Source: Candidatus Zixiibacteriota bacterium (GTDB lineage: Bacteria; Zixibacteria; MSB-5A5; WJJR01; JAJRUJ01). Taken from it: a DNA stretch of 64,000 bases. Within the stretch, counting starts at the first letter, position 1. Each line of letters starts with the position of its first letter. This document shows positions 43,448 through 50,944 of this stretch, in pieces. The notes under the pieces are model-generated. The model was not told where the DNA came from, ran no database searches, and saw only the letters and a program-made list of their open reading frames with translations. Made by a program: the position numbers and the translations under genes. The DNA lies in contig JAGVQM010000021.1 in the NCBI GenBank assembly GCA_020051695.1, positions 290,895-354,894 on the forward strand. The letters run 5' to 3'.

Positions 43448-44659
43448 TCACACCTCTTGCAGGGTAATGAATGGATCAAGTTTGCTGGCCCGGTACACCG
43501 GGATGAGGGAAGCTGTCAGCGTCAGGATAACAGAGATGGCGATGCTGTACAGTAGCCATTCCAGGCGCGGATGGATGTCGATCCCGGCCAGCGACGGCCC
43601 CAACCACACTGCGAGCGCCGAACCCGCCACGAAACCGCCTACTCCTCCGGCGAATCCCAGCAGCAGGGCTTTCACCATGAATATCCGCTGAATCAGTCCG
43701 CGTCCAGCTCCCAGAGCCACCAGGATTCCGATCTCCCGGCGTCTTTCATAAACGTTGGCGAACATGTAGTTGGCGATGGAAACACCACCGACGATCAGGA
43801 TGATCACCAAAAACACCAGCCCGAAACGATGCATCATTCCATTGGTTCTCTGCTGCGTGGACACGATTTGTTGAATCGTGACGACTTTGGCATCCGGCAA
43901 CGTCCGGTTTAACCCGGCAATCAAGTCCCCGGAGATTTCCTGGCAACACCCCATCATTTCGATGGCATTGATCCGTCCCGGTTGGTCGGCCATCCGCTGC
44001 ACGACAGACAAATGGGCGAAAACGCGGCCGTCATCAACTGTCCCGCTGGGTGGAAGGACGCCGGTGACCTGGAATGTCTCACCGTTGATGTTCGCAGTTG
44101 CACCGGGTTCAAGGCCAAAAACGGCAGCGATGTCACTGCCCAGCAAAATCCCATCGACCGGCAAGACTTCAATCGTTGTCCGTTGATCGACAGCCGCCGG
44201 ATTCTTTGGCGGAGTTCCGGCAGGCGCCGCGCAACCAACGGGTGTCTCAAAGATGTTCCCGGCCATCTCCCAGACCGGTTTGGCCAGAAACTCTTCCCGG
44301 GGTTTAATCCCCGTTACCGTCGTTTTTCGGCCGTTTACCAGCGCAGACATGGAAAGCTTGGGCGACATATTGTCCACGCCCTTCAAACCGGAGTTAAGCA
44401 CATCCTCAATGTATGACTCCGGGATGGTTTCCCCACTGAGATCCGCCCGGTAATAATCATCGACCGTGACACCTTTGGGCATAATCAATACGTTTGCCCC
44501 TAACGCATCCATTTCGAGTGCGATGGCTTTCTCGCTGTAATAAGTGATCGATCGGACTCCGACAATGACTGCGATCCCCATGACCACGGCAATCAGACTG
44601 GTGACCAGCTGATTTTTCCGCTGAGTGAGTTCTTTCAAGACAACCTTGATAACATTCAT
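43448..44659 (-). CDS. MacB/FtsX-type ABC permease
   Basis: Permease of 403 residues with the four-helix FtsX architecture: helix 1 (QLVTSLIAVVMGIAVIVGVR), a periplasmic MacB-PCD domain of about 230 residues, then helices near FGLVFLVIILIVGGVSIANY, ALLLGFAGGVGGFVAGSALA and WLLYSIAISVILTLTASLIP with the YERRREIGILVALGAGRGLI coupling motif. It overlaps the HFCD flavoprotein stop (ATGA), a sign that transporter and flavoprotein are needed together. The cargo may be a periplasmic product of the neighbouring exported proteins. Confidence 0.88.
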   Translation of the reverse strand: MNVIKVVLKELTQRKNQLVTSLIAVVMGIAVIVGVRSITYYSEKAIALEMDALGANVLIMPKGVTVDDYYRADLSGETIPESYIEDVLNSGLKGVDNMSPKLSMSALVNGRKTTVTGIKPREEFLAKPVWEMAGNIFETPVGCAAPAGTPPKNPAAVDQRTTIEVLPVDGILLGSDIAAVFGLEPGATANINGETFQVTGVLPPSGTVDDGRVFAHLSVVQRMADQPGRINAIEMMGCCQEISGDLIAGLNRTLPDAKVVTIQQIVSTQQRTNGMMHRFGLVFLVIILIVGGVSIANYMFANVYERRREIGILVALGAGRGLIQRIFMVKALLLGFAGGVGGFVAGSALAVWLGPSLAGIDIHPRLEWLLYSIAISVILTLTASLIPVYRASKLDPFITLQEV

Positions 44660-45225
44660 GTGTCCATCCCTTCATTATTCACGAAACCAAGAGCCCGCTC
44701 GACAGCATTCAGGATTTGATCCGCCGGGGCCATGGCGCCGATACCCTCATCGCCTGAAGCGCATCTGCCGAAAACCGGGTCGATGACGATCACTCTTTTT
44801 CGGCGCAGGTAGTCGATATTATCCTGGAGAATCGAGTCCTGCCACATATTCGGGTGCATTGCCGGACAAATCACTCGCGGTGCCCGGCAGGCCAGAAATG
44901 CGGTGGTGACCAGGTCATCCGCAATCCCATGGGCCAGTTTACCCACCAGGTTTGCTGTCGCCGGTGCCGCAAGGAACAGGGCGGCGTCCCGGACTAAAGT
45001 GATATGGGGAACTTCCCATCCGGCGTCGGCATTGAACTCGTCAGTGTATACCCGCCGTCCCGTGAGACTGGCGATATACAAAGGCGATACCAGCTTGCAG
45101 GCATGGGCCGTGAGGACAGCATCAACTACTGCCGTTTTTTCCCGCAACGCCGCGATCAAATCCGGCAGGAGGTTGACCGCGACACTGGCCGAGACCCCCA
45201 TAACGACCCGAACATTCGTCCACAT
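44656..45225 (-). CDS. HFCD-family flavoprotein (Dfp/LanD-like decarboxylase)
   Basis: Flavoprotein of 189 residues of the homo-oligomeric FMN-containing cysteine decarboxylase family (CoaC/Dfp, EpiD, UbiX relatives). Key segments are VVMGVSASVAVNLLPDLIAA (FMN phosphate loop), the active-site His in GWEVPHITLVRDA, the PASANT-like APATANLVGKLAHGIADDLV and the substrate-clamp part CPAMHPNMWQD. CoaC decarboxylates the Cys of phosphopantothenoyl-cysteine; LanD enzymes oxidatively decarboxylate the C-terminal Cys of a peptide. No CoaB part is fused. Its ATG overlaps the stop of the protein ending in Cys-Cys (TAATG), which makes a peptide substrate worth testing. Confidence 0.82.
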   Translation of the reverse strand: MWTNVRVVMGVSASVAVNLLPDLIAALREKTAVVDAVLTAHACKLVSPLYIASLTGRRVYTDEFNADAGWEVPHITLVRDAALFLAAPATANLVGKLAHGIADDLVTTAFLACRAPRVICPAMHPNMWQDSILQDNIDYLRRKRVIVIDPVFGRCASGDEGIGAMAPADQILNAVERALGFVNNEGMDT

Positions 45226-46001
45226 TAACAGCACCCTGACTTCCCGCTACAGGATTTCTTCAACCCTTGAATGTCCTGGTCGGTGACGGCGCCGGTGAGC
45301 TGGCCGCGTACCTGCCCATTGACCATAAACAACATTCGTGCATCTTTTAACGAATCGGCCGGCAGTTGAGTGCGCGCGACGATCTCCTGATTGGCCGGGT
45401 CGTTCGGATCGATCACAAATAGCTCGGCTTTGTTCACCGGCATCTGGGCGTAGGCGGTGGCAGTTTGCACCAACTCGTCTCCGTTGGGAGCGCCGTCATG
45501 GCTGAAGACCAGCAGTACATCGTTTCCACTTTGGGCGGACTTGATGACTTCGCACATGCGGGGAGTGGGGAAAACCGCCTCAGGGTTTGCGGACCCGATA
45601 TTTTCTGCCGGCCCGCCCCACGTGGTCGCACCGTTGGGGGCTTCAAATACGACCAACGTATTTTGGGCGGTAGTGCCGATTCTCATCTTCCTGGCCAGTA
45701 CCGTGGTCGATGGTTCACCCCAGACATGATATTCCATTTTCGTCTTGGTTTTTCCGGATTCGCTAATCGCCTTGACGGATTGTTCCAGATCGCCAAAACT
45801 AGTTCGCGTAGCGGGGTGGAAGACCAGTACTTTGAAGGCCGTCTCTTCTTTTGCCGTTGATTTCAAGGTGTCAACCTGCGCTGCCACGTGGCGAAAACCT
45901 GCTGCTTTGGCTTGTTGGCGGCTGCTCTGGCCGTGGCAGGCGAAGCTCAACATGATGACCAGCACAAGCGCGAAAAGGATACTGCCGATTCCGTAAGTCA
46001 T
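45225..46001 (-). CDS. exported lipoprotein ending in Cys-Cys
   Basis: Protein of 258 residues. The signal IGSILFALVLVIMLSFAC ends in a lipobox-like LSFAC. The mature part has thioredoxin-like secondary structure: FKVLVFHPATRTSFGDLEQS, MEYHVWGEPST, NDVLLVFSHDGAPNGDELVQ and ARMLFMVNGQVRGQLTGAVT. No CxxC is present; the only other cysteines are in RMCEVIK and in the last ten residues, CSGKSGCC, which end the protein with two cysteines. This tail could bind a soft metal or metalloid, or be modified. The gene is followed by the HFCD flavoprotein and the MacB transporter with overlapping ends. ATG 46001 has AAGGAG upstream. Confidence 0.75.
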   Translation of the reverse strand: MTYGIGSILFALVLVIMLSFACHGQSSRQQAKAAGFRHVAAQVDTLKSTAKEETAFKVLVFHPATRTSFGDLEQSVKAISESGKTKTKMEYHVWGEPSTTVLARKMRIGTTAQNTLVVFEAPNGATTWGGPAENIGSANPEAVFPTPRMCEVIKSAQSGNDVLLVFSHDGAPNGDELVQTATAYAQMPVNKAELFVIDPNDPANQEIVARTQLPADSLKDARMLFMVNGQVRGQLTGAVTDQDIQGLKKSCSGKSGCC

Positions 46002-46088
46002 TGGTCCATCTCCTTATCAATTGCAAAATCAATTACCGGACGCACTTTTCCATCCGGCCGTTCGAAGACAGTCACGGGGAGTAATAGA

Positions 46089-46547
46089 TTAAATCAGAAG
46101 GGCGTGAGTCAGGTAATACAGGGGAGGATCGTGTGTCTGGAGAGCAAAATTCGAGACCGAGGGGTTTCTCTTAACTTGAGTAATTGCACCAATCTGTAGC
46201 GACGAGGTTTCAATAAGAGGACTCTGATAAACTCTTTCCTTATTTATTCTCGAGACAATGCCGTCCCCTGGGCCGTTAAGGGAAAAACAACCGCACAATT
46301 GACAATCATCTTCAAGTTGAGCGAGCGCCGGATCGCGCGGCGGAATCGGTCCCGGAGGGTCGGTCGGTTCGCAACAATTTTCCGCAGCATCGAGGTCACA
46401 TGAAACACCGAATTCAAATGTCTCGCACTGTCCGCCCGAACACGCATCAATACAGAAAATCTGACCAAACGACGGCACAATGATGCCGAGGACGGCGACG
46501 ATGGCCACGGCATTTCGCATAATGGATTTCAAGGCCCGAGTGTTCAT
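46089..46547 (-). CDS. exported cysteine-rich protein, unknown
   Basis: Protein of 152 residues with a signal peptide (IMRNAVAIVAVLGIIVPSFG). The mature N-half is rich in cysteine (FCIDACSGGQCETFEF, SCDLDAAENCCEPTDP, DCQLCGCFSLNG: about eleven Cys in 70 residues), the rest is ordinary. Such spacing fits disulfides or thiolate metal binding in the periplasm. It lies between ACR3 and the Cys-Cys lipoprotein in the metalloid island, all on one strand, so metal or metalloid binding is a fair guess. No family recognised. Confidence 0.6.
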   Translation of the reverse strand: MNTRALKSIMRNAVAIVAVLGIIVPSFGQIFCIDACSGGQCETFEFGVSCDLDAAENCCEPTDPPGPIPPRDPALAQLEDDCQLCGCFSLNGPGDGIVSRINKERVYQSPLIETSSLQIGAITQVKRNPSVSNFALQTHDPPLYYLTHALLI

Positions 46548-46623
46548 CCTTCGTTTTGCCTTCGCTGCCCTACTTCATTACTAACAGACATATCGGCGGA
46601 TACAATAAATAACACTATTAATT

Positions 46624-46641
46624 ATATCAGATTTCTGATAT
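46624..46641 (-). promoter_or_regulatory. inverted repeat, possible operator before the Cys-rich gene
   Basis: ATATCAG ATTT CTGATAT is a perfect seven-base inverted repeat in AT-rich sequence about 80 bases upstream of ATG 46547 and downstream of ACR3. It may be an ArsR-type operator of an internal promoter. Confidence 0.4.
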
Positions 46642-46811
46642 TTGTCAAGTCGTTCGTAATAATTCATGTTAAGTAATTGGTGTTGAATGTGTTCGTTCAT
46701 CTTTCCGTCTCATTCAACCTGCTCACGATACATCGCATTAGTCGCACCTCGATGAACACCCCGACGCCCGCGGTCAAAGCCCACACCAAGAGCGGCCACT
46801 CATTTCGACAC

Positions 46812-47903
46812 TCATTTCTTGTACCGCACATGGCAAACCCCCGTGAGTGTCTCTACCGCATAGGGGAAATACTTGCGCTTGAACCACAGCGCGGCGCCCA
46901 CCAGCGTAATGAGCACCGGCACCTCCACCAACGGCCCGATCACGGCGGCAAATGCCTGCCCCGAATCCAAACCGAACACAGCCACCGCCACCGCGATCGC
47001 GAGTTCGAAATTGTTAGACGCGGCCGTAAAAGACAAGGTGGCGGCCTGCTCGTATGTCGCCTTCGCTTTCATGGACAACCAGAAGGAAACAAAAAACATC
47101 ACTGCGAAATAGATACACAGCGGGAGCGCTACCCGCACCACATCCAGGGGCAGTTGAACGATGTATTCTCCCTTTAGTGAAAACATGACCACGATGGTGA
47201 ACAAAAGCGCGATCAGGGTGATCGGACTGATTTTGGGGATAAACCCCTTTTCATATCGCTCCGCGCCCATGGTTTTGAGACCGATTACCCGCGTAAGCAC
47301 TCCGGCGATAAAGGGAATGCCCAGATAAATGAAAACGCTTTCCGCGATCTGGCCGATGGAGATGTCCACCACCGTCCCCTGCAGGCCCAGCCAGCGCGGC
47401 AGCACGGTGATAAAGATAAAAGCGTAGACCGAAAAAAAGAGGACCTGGAAGATGGAATTGAAAGCCACCAGACCCGCGCAATACTCCCGGTCGCCGGATG
47501 CCAGGTCATTCCAGACGATCACCATGGCAATGCAGCGCGCCAGACCGATAAGGATCAAGCCCACCATGTATTCCTGGTGCCCGGACAAAAAAGCGATGGC
47601 CAACAGGAACATCAGGATCGGCCCGATGATCCAGTTTTGCACCAGCGACAGAGCCAGCACCTTGACATCCCGGAACACAAAGCCGAGTTTCTCATACTTG
47701 ACCTTGGCCAAAGGCGGGTACATCATCAAAATCAGCCCGATCGCGATGGGGATATTGGTCGTGCCCACGGCAAAGCGGTTGATGAAATTCTTGATTTCCG
47801 GAAACAGATAACCGCTCGCCACACCGACAAACATGGCCAGGAAAATCCACAGCGTGAGCCAGCGGTCCAGCAAGCCCAGTCTCCTGACGGTTGAACCGGT
47901 CAT
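46812..47903 (-). CDS. acr3: ACR3-type arsenite efflux permease
   Basis: Ten-helix arsenite exporter of 363 residues of the ACR3/ArsB-BASS superfamily. Family marks are [40 protein letters not shown] and, above all, [19 protein letters not shown], which contains the conserved thiolate cysteine needed for arsenite transport. Further on come [18 protein letters not shown] and [20 protein letters not shown]. It uses the proton gradient to expel arsenite or antimonite. Its ATG overlaps the stop of the arsenate reductase gene (ATGA), so the reductase and the exporter are made together. Confidence 0.93.
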   Translation of the reverse strand: MTGSTVRRLGLLDRWLTLWIFLAMFVGVASGYLFPEIKNFINRFAVGTTNIPIAIGLILMMYPPLAKVKYEKLGFVFRDVKVLALSLVQNWIIGPILMFLLAIAFLSGHQEYMVGLILIGLARCIAMVIVWNDLASGDREYCAGLVAFNSIFQVLFFSVYAFIFITVLPRWLGLQGTVVDISIGQIAESVFIYLGIPFIAGVLTRVIGLKTMGAERYEKGFIPKISPITLIALLFTIVVMFSLKGEYIVQLPLDVVRVALPLCIYFAVMFFVSFWLSMKAKATYEQAATLSFTAASNNFELAIAVAVAVFGLDSGQAFAAVIGPLVEVPVLITLVGAALWFKRKYFPYAVETLTGVCHVRYKK

Positions 47904-48367
47904 GATTTCTCCCCGGATGTGGATTTCGTCGGAAGGGCCTCGGGCAGGGTTTCGATAAACGCCCGAATCTCGTCACGCACACGCCGGTAATGCCCCAGCG
48001 CTTCATCTTTGGTTTTCGCCTGCTTAGCCAGCCGGGGCGGATCATCGAAACCGACGTGCAGTTTTTTCGCCCGTCCCGGAAAGACCGGGCAATGTTCGTG
48101 GGCGTGATCGCAGATGGTAATCACATGATCGAAATCGACCGCCGACAACTCCTCGACATGTTTGGATTTGTGCCGGGAGATATCCACACCGGCTTCGGCC
48201 ATGGCTTTCACGGCCAGGGGATTGAGGCCGTGCTTTTCAATACCCGCCGAATACGGCTCGAGGAGGTCACCCTTCAGGCGCCGGGCCCAGCCCTCGGCCA
48301 TCTGCGAACGGCAGGAATTGCCCGTGCACAGGAACAGGACCTTCGATTTCTCATGTTGTTTCGACAT
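47900..48367 (-). CDS. arsC: arsenate reductase, LMW-phosphatase type
   Basis: Protein of 155 residues of the low-molecular-weight phosphatase family. The P-loop is [18 protein letters not shown] (CxxNxCR), followed by [20 protein letters not shown], and the redox cysteines are in [19 protein letters not shown], as in thioredoxin-coupled ArsC of Staphylococcus and Bacillus. It reduces arsenate to arsenite with a Cys cascade recycled by thioredoxin. It is coupled to ACR3 and lies downstream of the DUF1573 and thioredoxin selenoprotein candidates, which could provide reducing power. Confidence 0.92.
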   Translation of the reverse strand: MSKQHEKSKVLFLCTGNSCRSQMAEGWARRLKGDLLEPYSAGIEKHGLNPLAVKAMAEAGVDISRHKSKHVEELSAVDFDHVITICDHAHEHCPVFPGRAKKLHVGFDDPPRLAKQAKTKDEALGHYRRVRDEIRAFIETLPEALPTKSTSGEKS

Positions 48368-48405
48368 CCGGCCTCCCGGCGCTCAGGGTTGGTTCGTCGG
48401 TTTGC

Positions 48406-49542
48406 CTATTGCTGCCACACCATGCTGTAGGCCACGGTCACTTCCTTGTATTGCGGGTTGTTGGTGCGCACCATGATCCGGCCGCTGCGGTGGCCTCCGG
48501 TGGGGACGGACGGATTATCGAGGGCCACGACCAGTTGATATTCCCGGCTGGCCCGGACGGTCTTGAGCGTCAGCTTTGTGTTGCCGTCCAGATCACGCAC
48601 CTCCAGGATTTCCAGCGGGAGATTGTTGGCATAGTTGGTGATATTGACCAGTTTTTCCTGCTGGAGATCGGCTGGGACACTGCCGCGAATCCTAAAATTG
48701 AGCGAGCGCGGCGCGATCTCCACGCCGGTGGGGATTTGCGCCCAGACGAGCAGCTCGGTCACCGGCTTGCGTTTCAAATTGGAGTGCACCAGCACTGTGC
48801 CCTTGAACTGGTCGGGCGGGAACCCCGGCCCGGCAGTCACTTCGATTTCCAGCCGGGCGGGTTGCCCCTCCTCCTGGATGATGCCCAGCGAGCGGGCGGA
48901 AAGCAGGGGGGAGGTGACAGTGATCTCCCCGAGTTTGAATTCATCCACGTCCTTAATAAAGACAAACACGTTTTTCACTACGACGGAGTCGGCGGCAATC
49001 TGTCCCAGATAGAGGTTGGGTGTCTCGAAGTCAAAATCCAACTCGACATCGGCCTCGACATTGATCGTCAACTCGCGAGTCTGAGGACTGTCGGTCGTGA
49101 TGTTGATCGGCTTGTTCATCTTCCCGCGTTTGCCGTGAGTGTCCAGGGTAACCGCGATATGTCCTTCCCCGCCCGGGGGAATGGCGGTGGTATCAATCAC
49201 CGCAGCGGTGCACCCTCACCCGGCCTTGGCTTTCAGGATACGCAACGGCGCATCGCCGGTATTGCGCAGCACGAAATTGTGGGTCCGCTTCTCCCCCCGG
49301 GGCACTGCCCCGAAATGGTAACTTTTTTCCGGGAGGAAGATCCCGTTCAGTTGCTCGCTCGGGCCCGGCGTGGGTTGACTGACTTTGTCGGGGTGTTGTT
49401 TTTCAGTCTCGTCGCCGGCCGCTGCTGTTTCCTGCACGCTCTGCTTGTTTTGCGTCTGTTCGGTCGAACAACCGGCGACTGCCAGCCAGGCGGGCACCGC
49501 GACCGCGGCAAGCAATAGCTGCACTAGATGGTTTCTGATCAT
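48406..49542 (-). CDS. DUF1573-domain lipoprotein, probable selenoprotein (TGA = Sec at 49216-49218)
   Basis: One frame runs from ATG 49542 to 48406 with a single TGA at 49218-49216. The N-terminus is a lipoprotein signal (AAVAVPAWLAVAGC). A DUF1573 domain follows: SYHFGAVPRGEKRTHNFVLR, NTGDAPLRILKAKAG, then TGA-Gly-Cys-Thr, then IPPGGEGHIAVTLDTHGKRG. In DUF1573 proteins the conserved motif at this point is S-C-G-C-T, so the TGA stands exactly in place of the first cysteine. Bases 13-32 after the TGA form a hairpin (49184-49203) as expected for a bacterial SECIS. The downstream part (about 240 residues) has further beta-sandwich repeats. Read as 378 residues with one Sec. Without recoding only 108 residues would be made. 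Confidence 0.8.
49184..49203 (-). promoter_or_regulatory. SECIS-like hairpin of the DUF1573 gene
   Basis: On the minus strand GCGGTG, loop ATTGATAC, CACCGC begins 13 bases after the TGA; the apical G lies 22 bases after it. Size and distance fit SelB-dependent bacterial SECIS elements, although the stem is short. Confidence 0.5.
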
Positions 49543-49623
49543 CTCTCCACTGTCCTTTAAGGCTCGATGTTCAAAGTGTATGTGTCCAGCGTTTGCATCT
49601 GCGTTGCGTAATACAGGTTGATA

Positions 49624-50118
49624 TTATAAGCCGGTGGTTGCGTCACGCAACATTTGTTTGATTTCGGCCTGGGGTAGCAACCGTCCTTTGGCTTTAATCT
49701 CGCCGTTGATCGTCAGCACCGGCGTCGGCAGCACGCCGTGGTGCGCGATTTCGTACATGCTTTTGACATGCTGAATATCGGCGGTCAGTTTCATCTGGTC
49801 GACAGCGGCGATCACGCGCCGCCGTAATTCCTCGACATTCAGTCAGTCGCCGCCGTAGACGCGCACCTCCAGCACGCCGGGGCGCTCGGGGACATCTTCG
49901 CCGAGTGACCGGCGGTATGCCCCCAGGAGGGCGCGGGCATAGCCGGCCTCGGCCTCGCTGGGGATATAATTGGTCTTGCGGACTCGTTGCAATATTTCCG
50001 CAGTGATGTGTTCCGGATCGGTCAGTCCCAAGGCGCGCACCTCGGCCAGTGCGGCGTCCAGATCGGAGATCCCGACTTTATTCGCACCGATCCACAATTG
50101 GGTTACACTATACCCCAC
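49624..50118 (-). CDS. MTH895/SelE1-type thioredoxin, probable selenoprotein (TGA = Sec at 49843-49845)
   Basis: One frame runs from GTG 50118 to 49624 with a single TGA at 49845-49843. The first 80 residues are a helical extension (LDAALAEVRALGLTDPEHIT and onward). The thioredoxin-like domain then starts VLEVRVYGGD, TGA, LNVEELRRRVIAAVDQM and continues HGVLPTPVLTINGEIKAKGR with the family cis-Pro (TPVL). In the intact paralogue at 50145 the same place reads IEIYGTGCPKC, so the TGA replaces the first cysteine of CxxC, and Val replaces the second. A strong two-part hairpin follows the TGA. Read as 164 residues with Sec. It probably acts as a cytosolic redox or metalloid-binding partner of the permease encoded upstream. 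Confidence 0.85.
49798..49836 (-). promoter_or_regulatory. SECIS-like hairpin of the thioredoxin gene
   Basis: Six bases after the TGA, GTCGA pairs with TCGAC (five pairs), enclosing an asymmetric internal loop and an inner stem GCGGCG/CGCCGC (six pairs) topped by CGTGAT. The G-U of the apical loop lies 28-29 bases after the TGA. This matches the size, spacing and loop of bacterial SECIS elements. Confidence 0.72.
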
Positions 50119-50144
50119 GTGTCATCAGCTCCGTATCTTCGGCC

Positions 50145-50378
50145 TCAGGAAATCAGCTTCTTAATTTCTTCAATACTCGGCACCTTGCCGACGACCTTGA
50201 TTTTGCCATCGACCGCCAGCGCGGGGGTCATCATGACGCCGGCCGCGGTAATGCGGGTGATGTCGGTGATTTTTTCCAGTTCGCAGGCGATACCGGCCTG
50301 TTGCGCCGCCTCTTTGGCCAGTTCCGCGAGTTTTTCACATTTGGGGCACCCGGTGCCGTAGATTTCGATCTTTTTCAT
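50145..50378 (-). CDS. MTH895/TM0996-type thioredoxin-like protein
   Basis: Small redox protein of 77 residues: KKIEIYGTGCPKCEKLAELA with an intact CxxC at about residues 10-13, then LEKITDITRITAAGVMMTPA with the cis-proline, and VDGKIKVVGKVPSIEEIKKL. Proteins of this size and pattern are usually encoded next to YraQ/ArsP-like permeases and ArsR regulators, as here. It may carry a thiol-bound metalloid or supply electrons. ATG 50378 suits the GGAG ten bases upstream better than the ATG at 50387. It is a paralogue of the Sec-containing protein encoded next. Confidence 0.88.
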   Translation of the reverse strand: MKKIEIYGTGCPKCEKLAELAKEAAQQAGIACELEKITDITRITAAGVMMTPALAVDGKIKVVGKVPSIEEIKKLIS

Positions 50379-50441
50379 GATGATCATTCTCCATCGATAT
50401 TTTGCGGCCGCATATATGGCGAAACCTTTCCGCGCGTGTCT

Positions 50442-50912
50442 TCATTCTTTAAACCGTTCATCGGCGAGGTGACTGCCGTTCTTTGCGCGGTCGAGCCACC
50501 CGCACCGTTTTACCGGGTAATTATCAAAACGCGGCGCATAGGGCTTGATATCCAGAAGCGGCGTGCCGTCCAGCATGTCCACGTCCGCGATCCGCAGGAT
50601 ATTTCTCTTGATGCCCAATAAACGTACACACGACATGCCAACGGGATTCGGCCGGCACGGCGCACGCGTAGCGAATAATCCATGCGTAACATCGTCCAGA
50701 AACGGCGTGACTTCCAGCCGAACATCTCCTGCGCAATGAAACCAGTACACCAGCCAGACCCGGTCGAACCCGTCAAGGTCGCGCAGGGCGGAAAGATATT
50801 TGTCGTCCAGCACGATCCAACCCTCAGCACCCTCCGCAGCCGACGGTTGAATCGGCGTGCCTTTCGGCTCGGTAAACGGCGTATGGATGACGCCGATCGG
50901 TCGGATGGTCAT
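50442..50912 (-). CDS. TrmO/TsaA-like methyltransferase
   Basis: Protein of 156 residues of the YaeB/TsaA (TrmO) family, which N6-methylates t6A37 in tRNA-Thr using AdoMet. It shows the family order IRPIGVIHTPFTEPKGTPIQ, GFDRVWLVYWFHCAG, TPFLDDVTHGLFATRAPCRP, NPVGMSCVRLLGI and LDIKPYAPRFDNYPV. The C-terminal dimer domain of long E. coli-type proteins is absent, as in archaeal and other short forms. Members of this short group are often found in arsenic and metal gene clusters, here directly after the permease gene, so the substrate may not be tRNA. The frame is open further upstream only as an overlap with the permease gene. Confidence 0.82.
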   Translation of the reverse strand: MTIRPIGVIHTPFTEPKGTPIQPSAAEGAEGWIVLDDKYLSALRDLDGFDRVWLVYWFHCAGDVRLEVTPFLDDVTHGLFATRAPCRPNPVGMSCVRLLGIKRNILRIADVDMLDGTPLLDIKPYAPRFDNYPVKRCGWLDRAKNGSHLADERFKE

Positions 50913-50944
50913 TTCTCGCTGCGGCACTTTCGCAATTCCCCGTG

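Noticed and set aside
48409..49518. Open frame of 369 codons on the plus strand opposite the DUF1573 gene
   Set aside because: No known motif; the minus strand encodes a recognisable DUF1573 protein once the TGA is read through.
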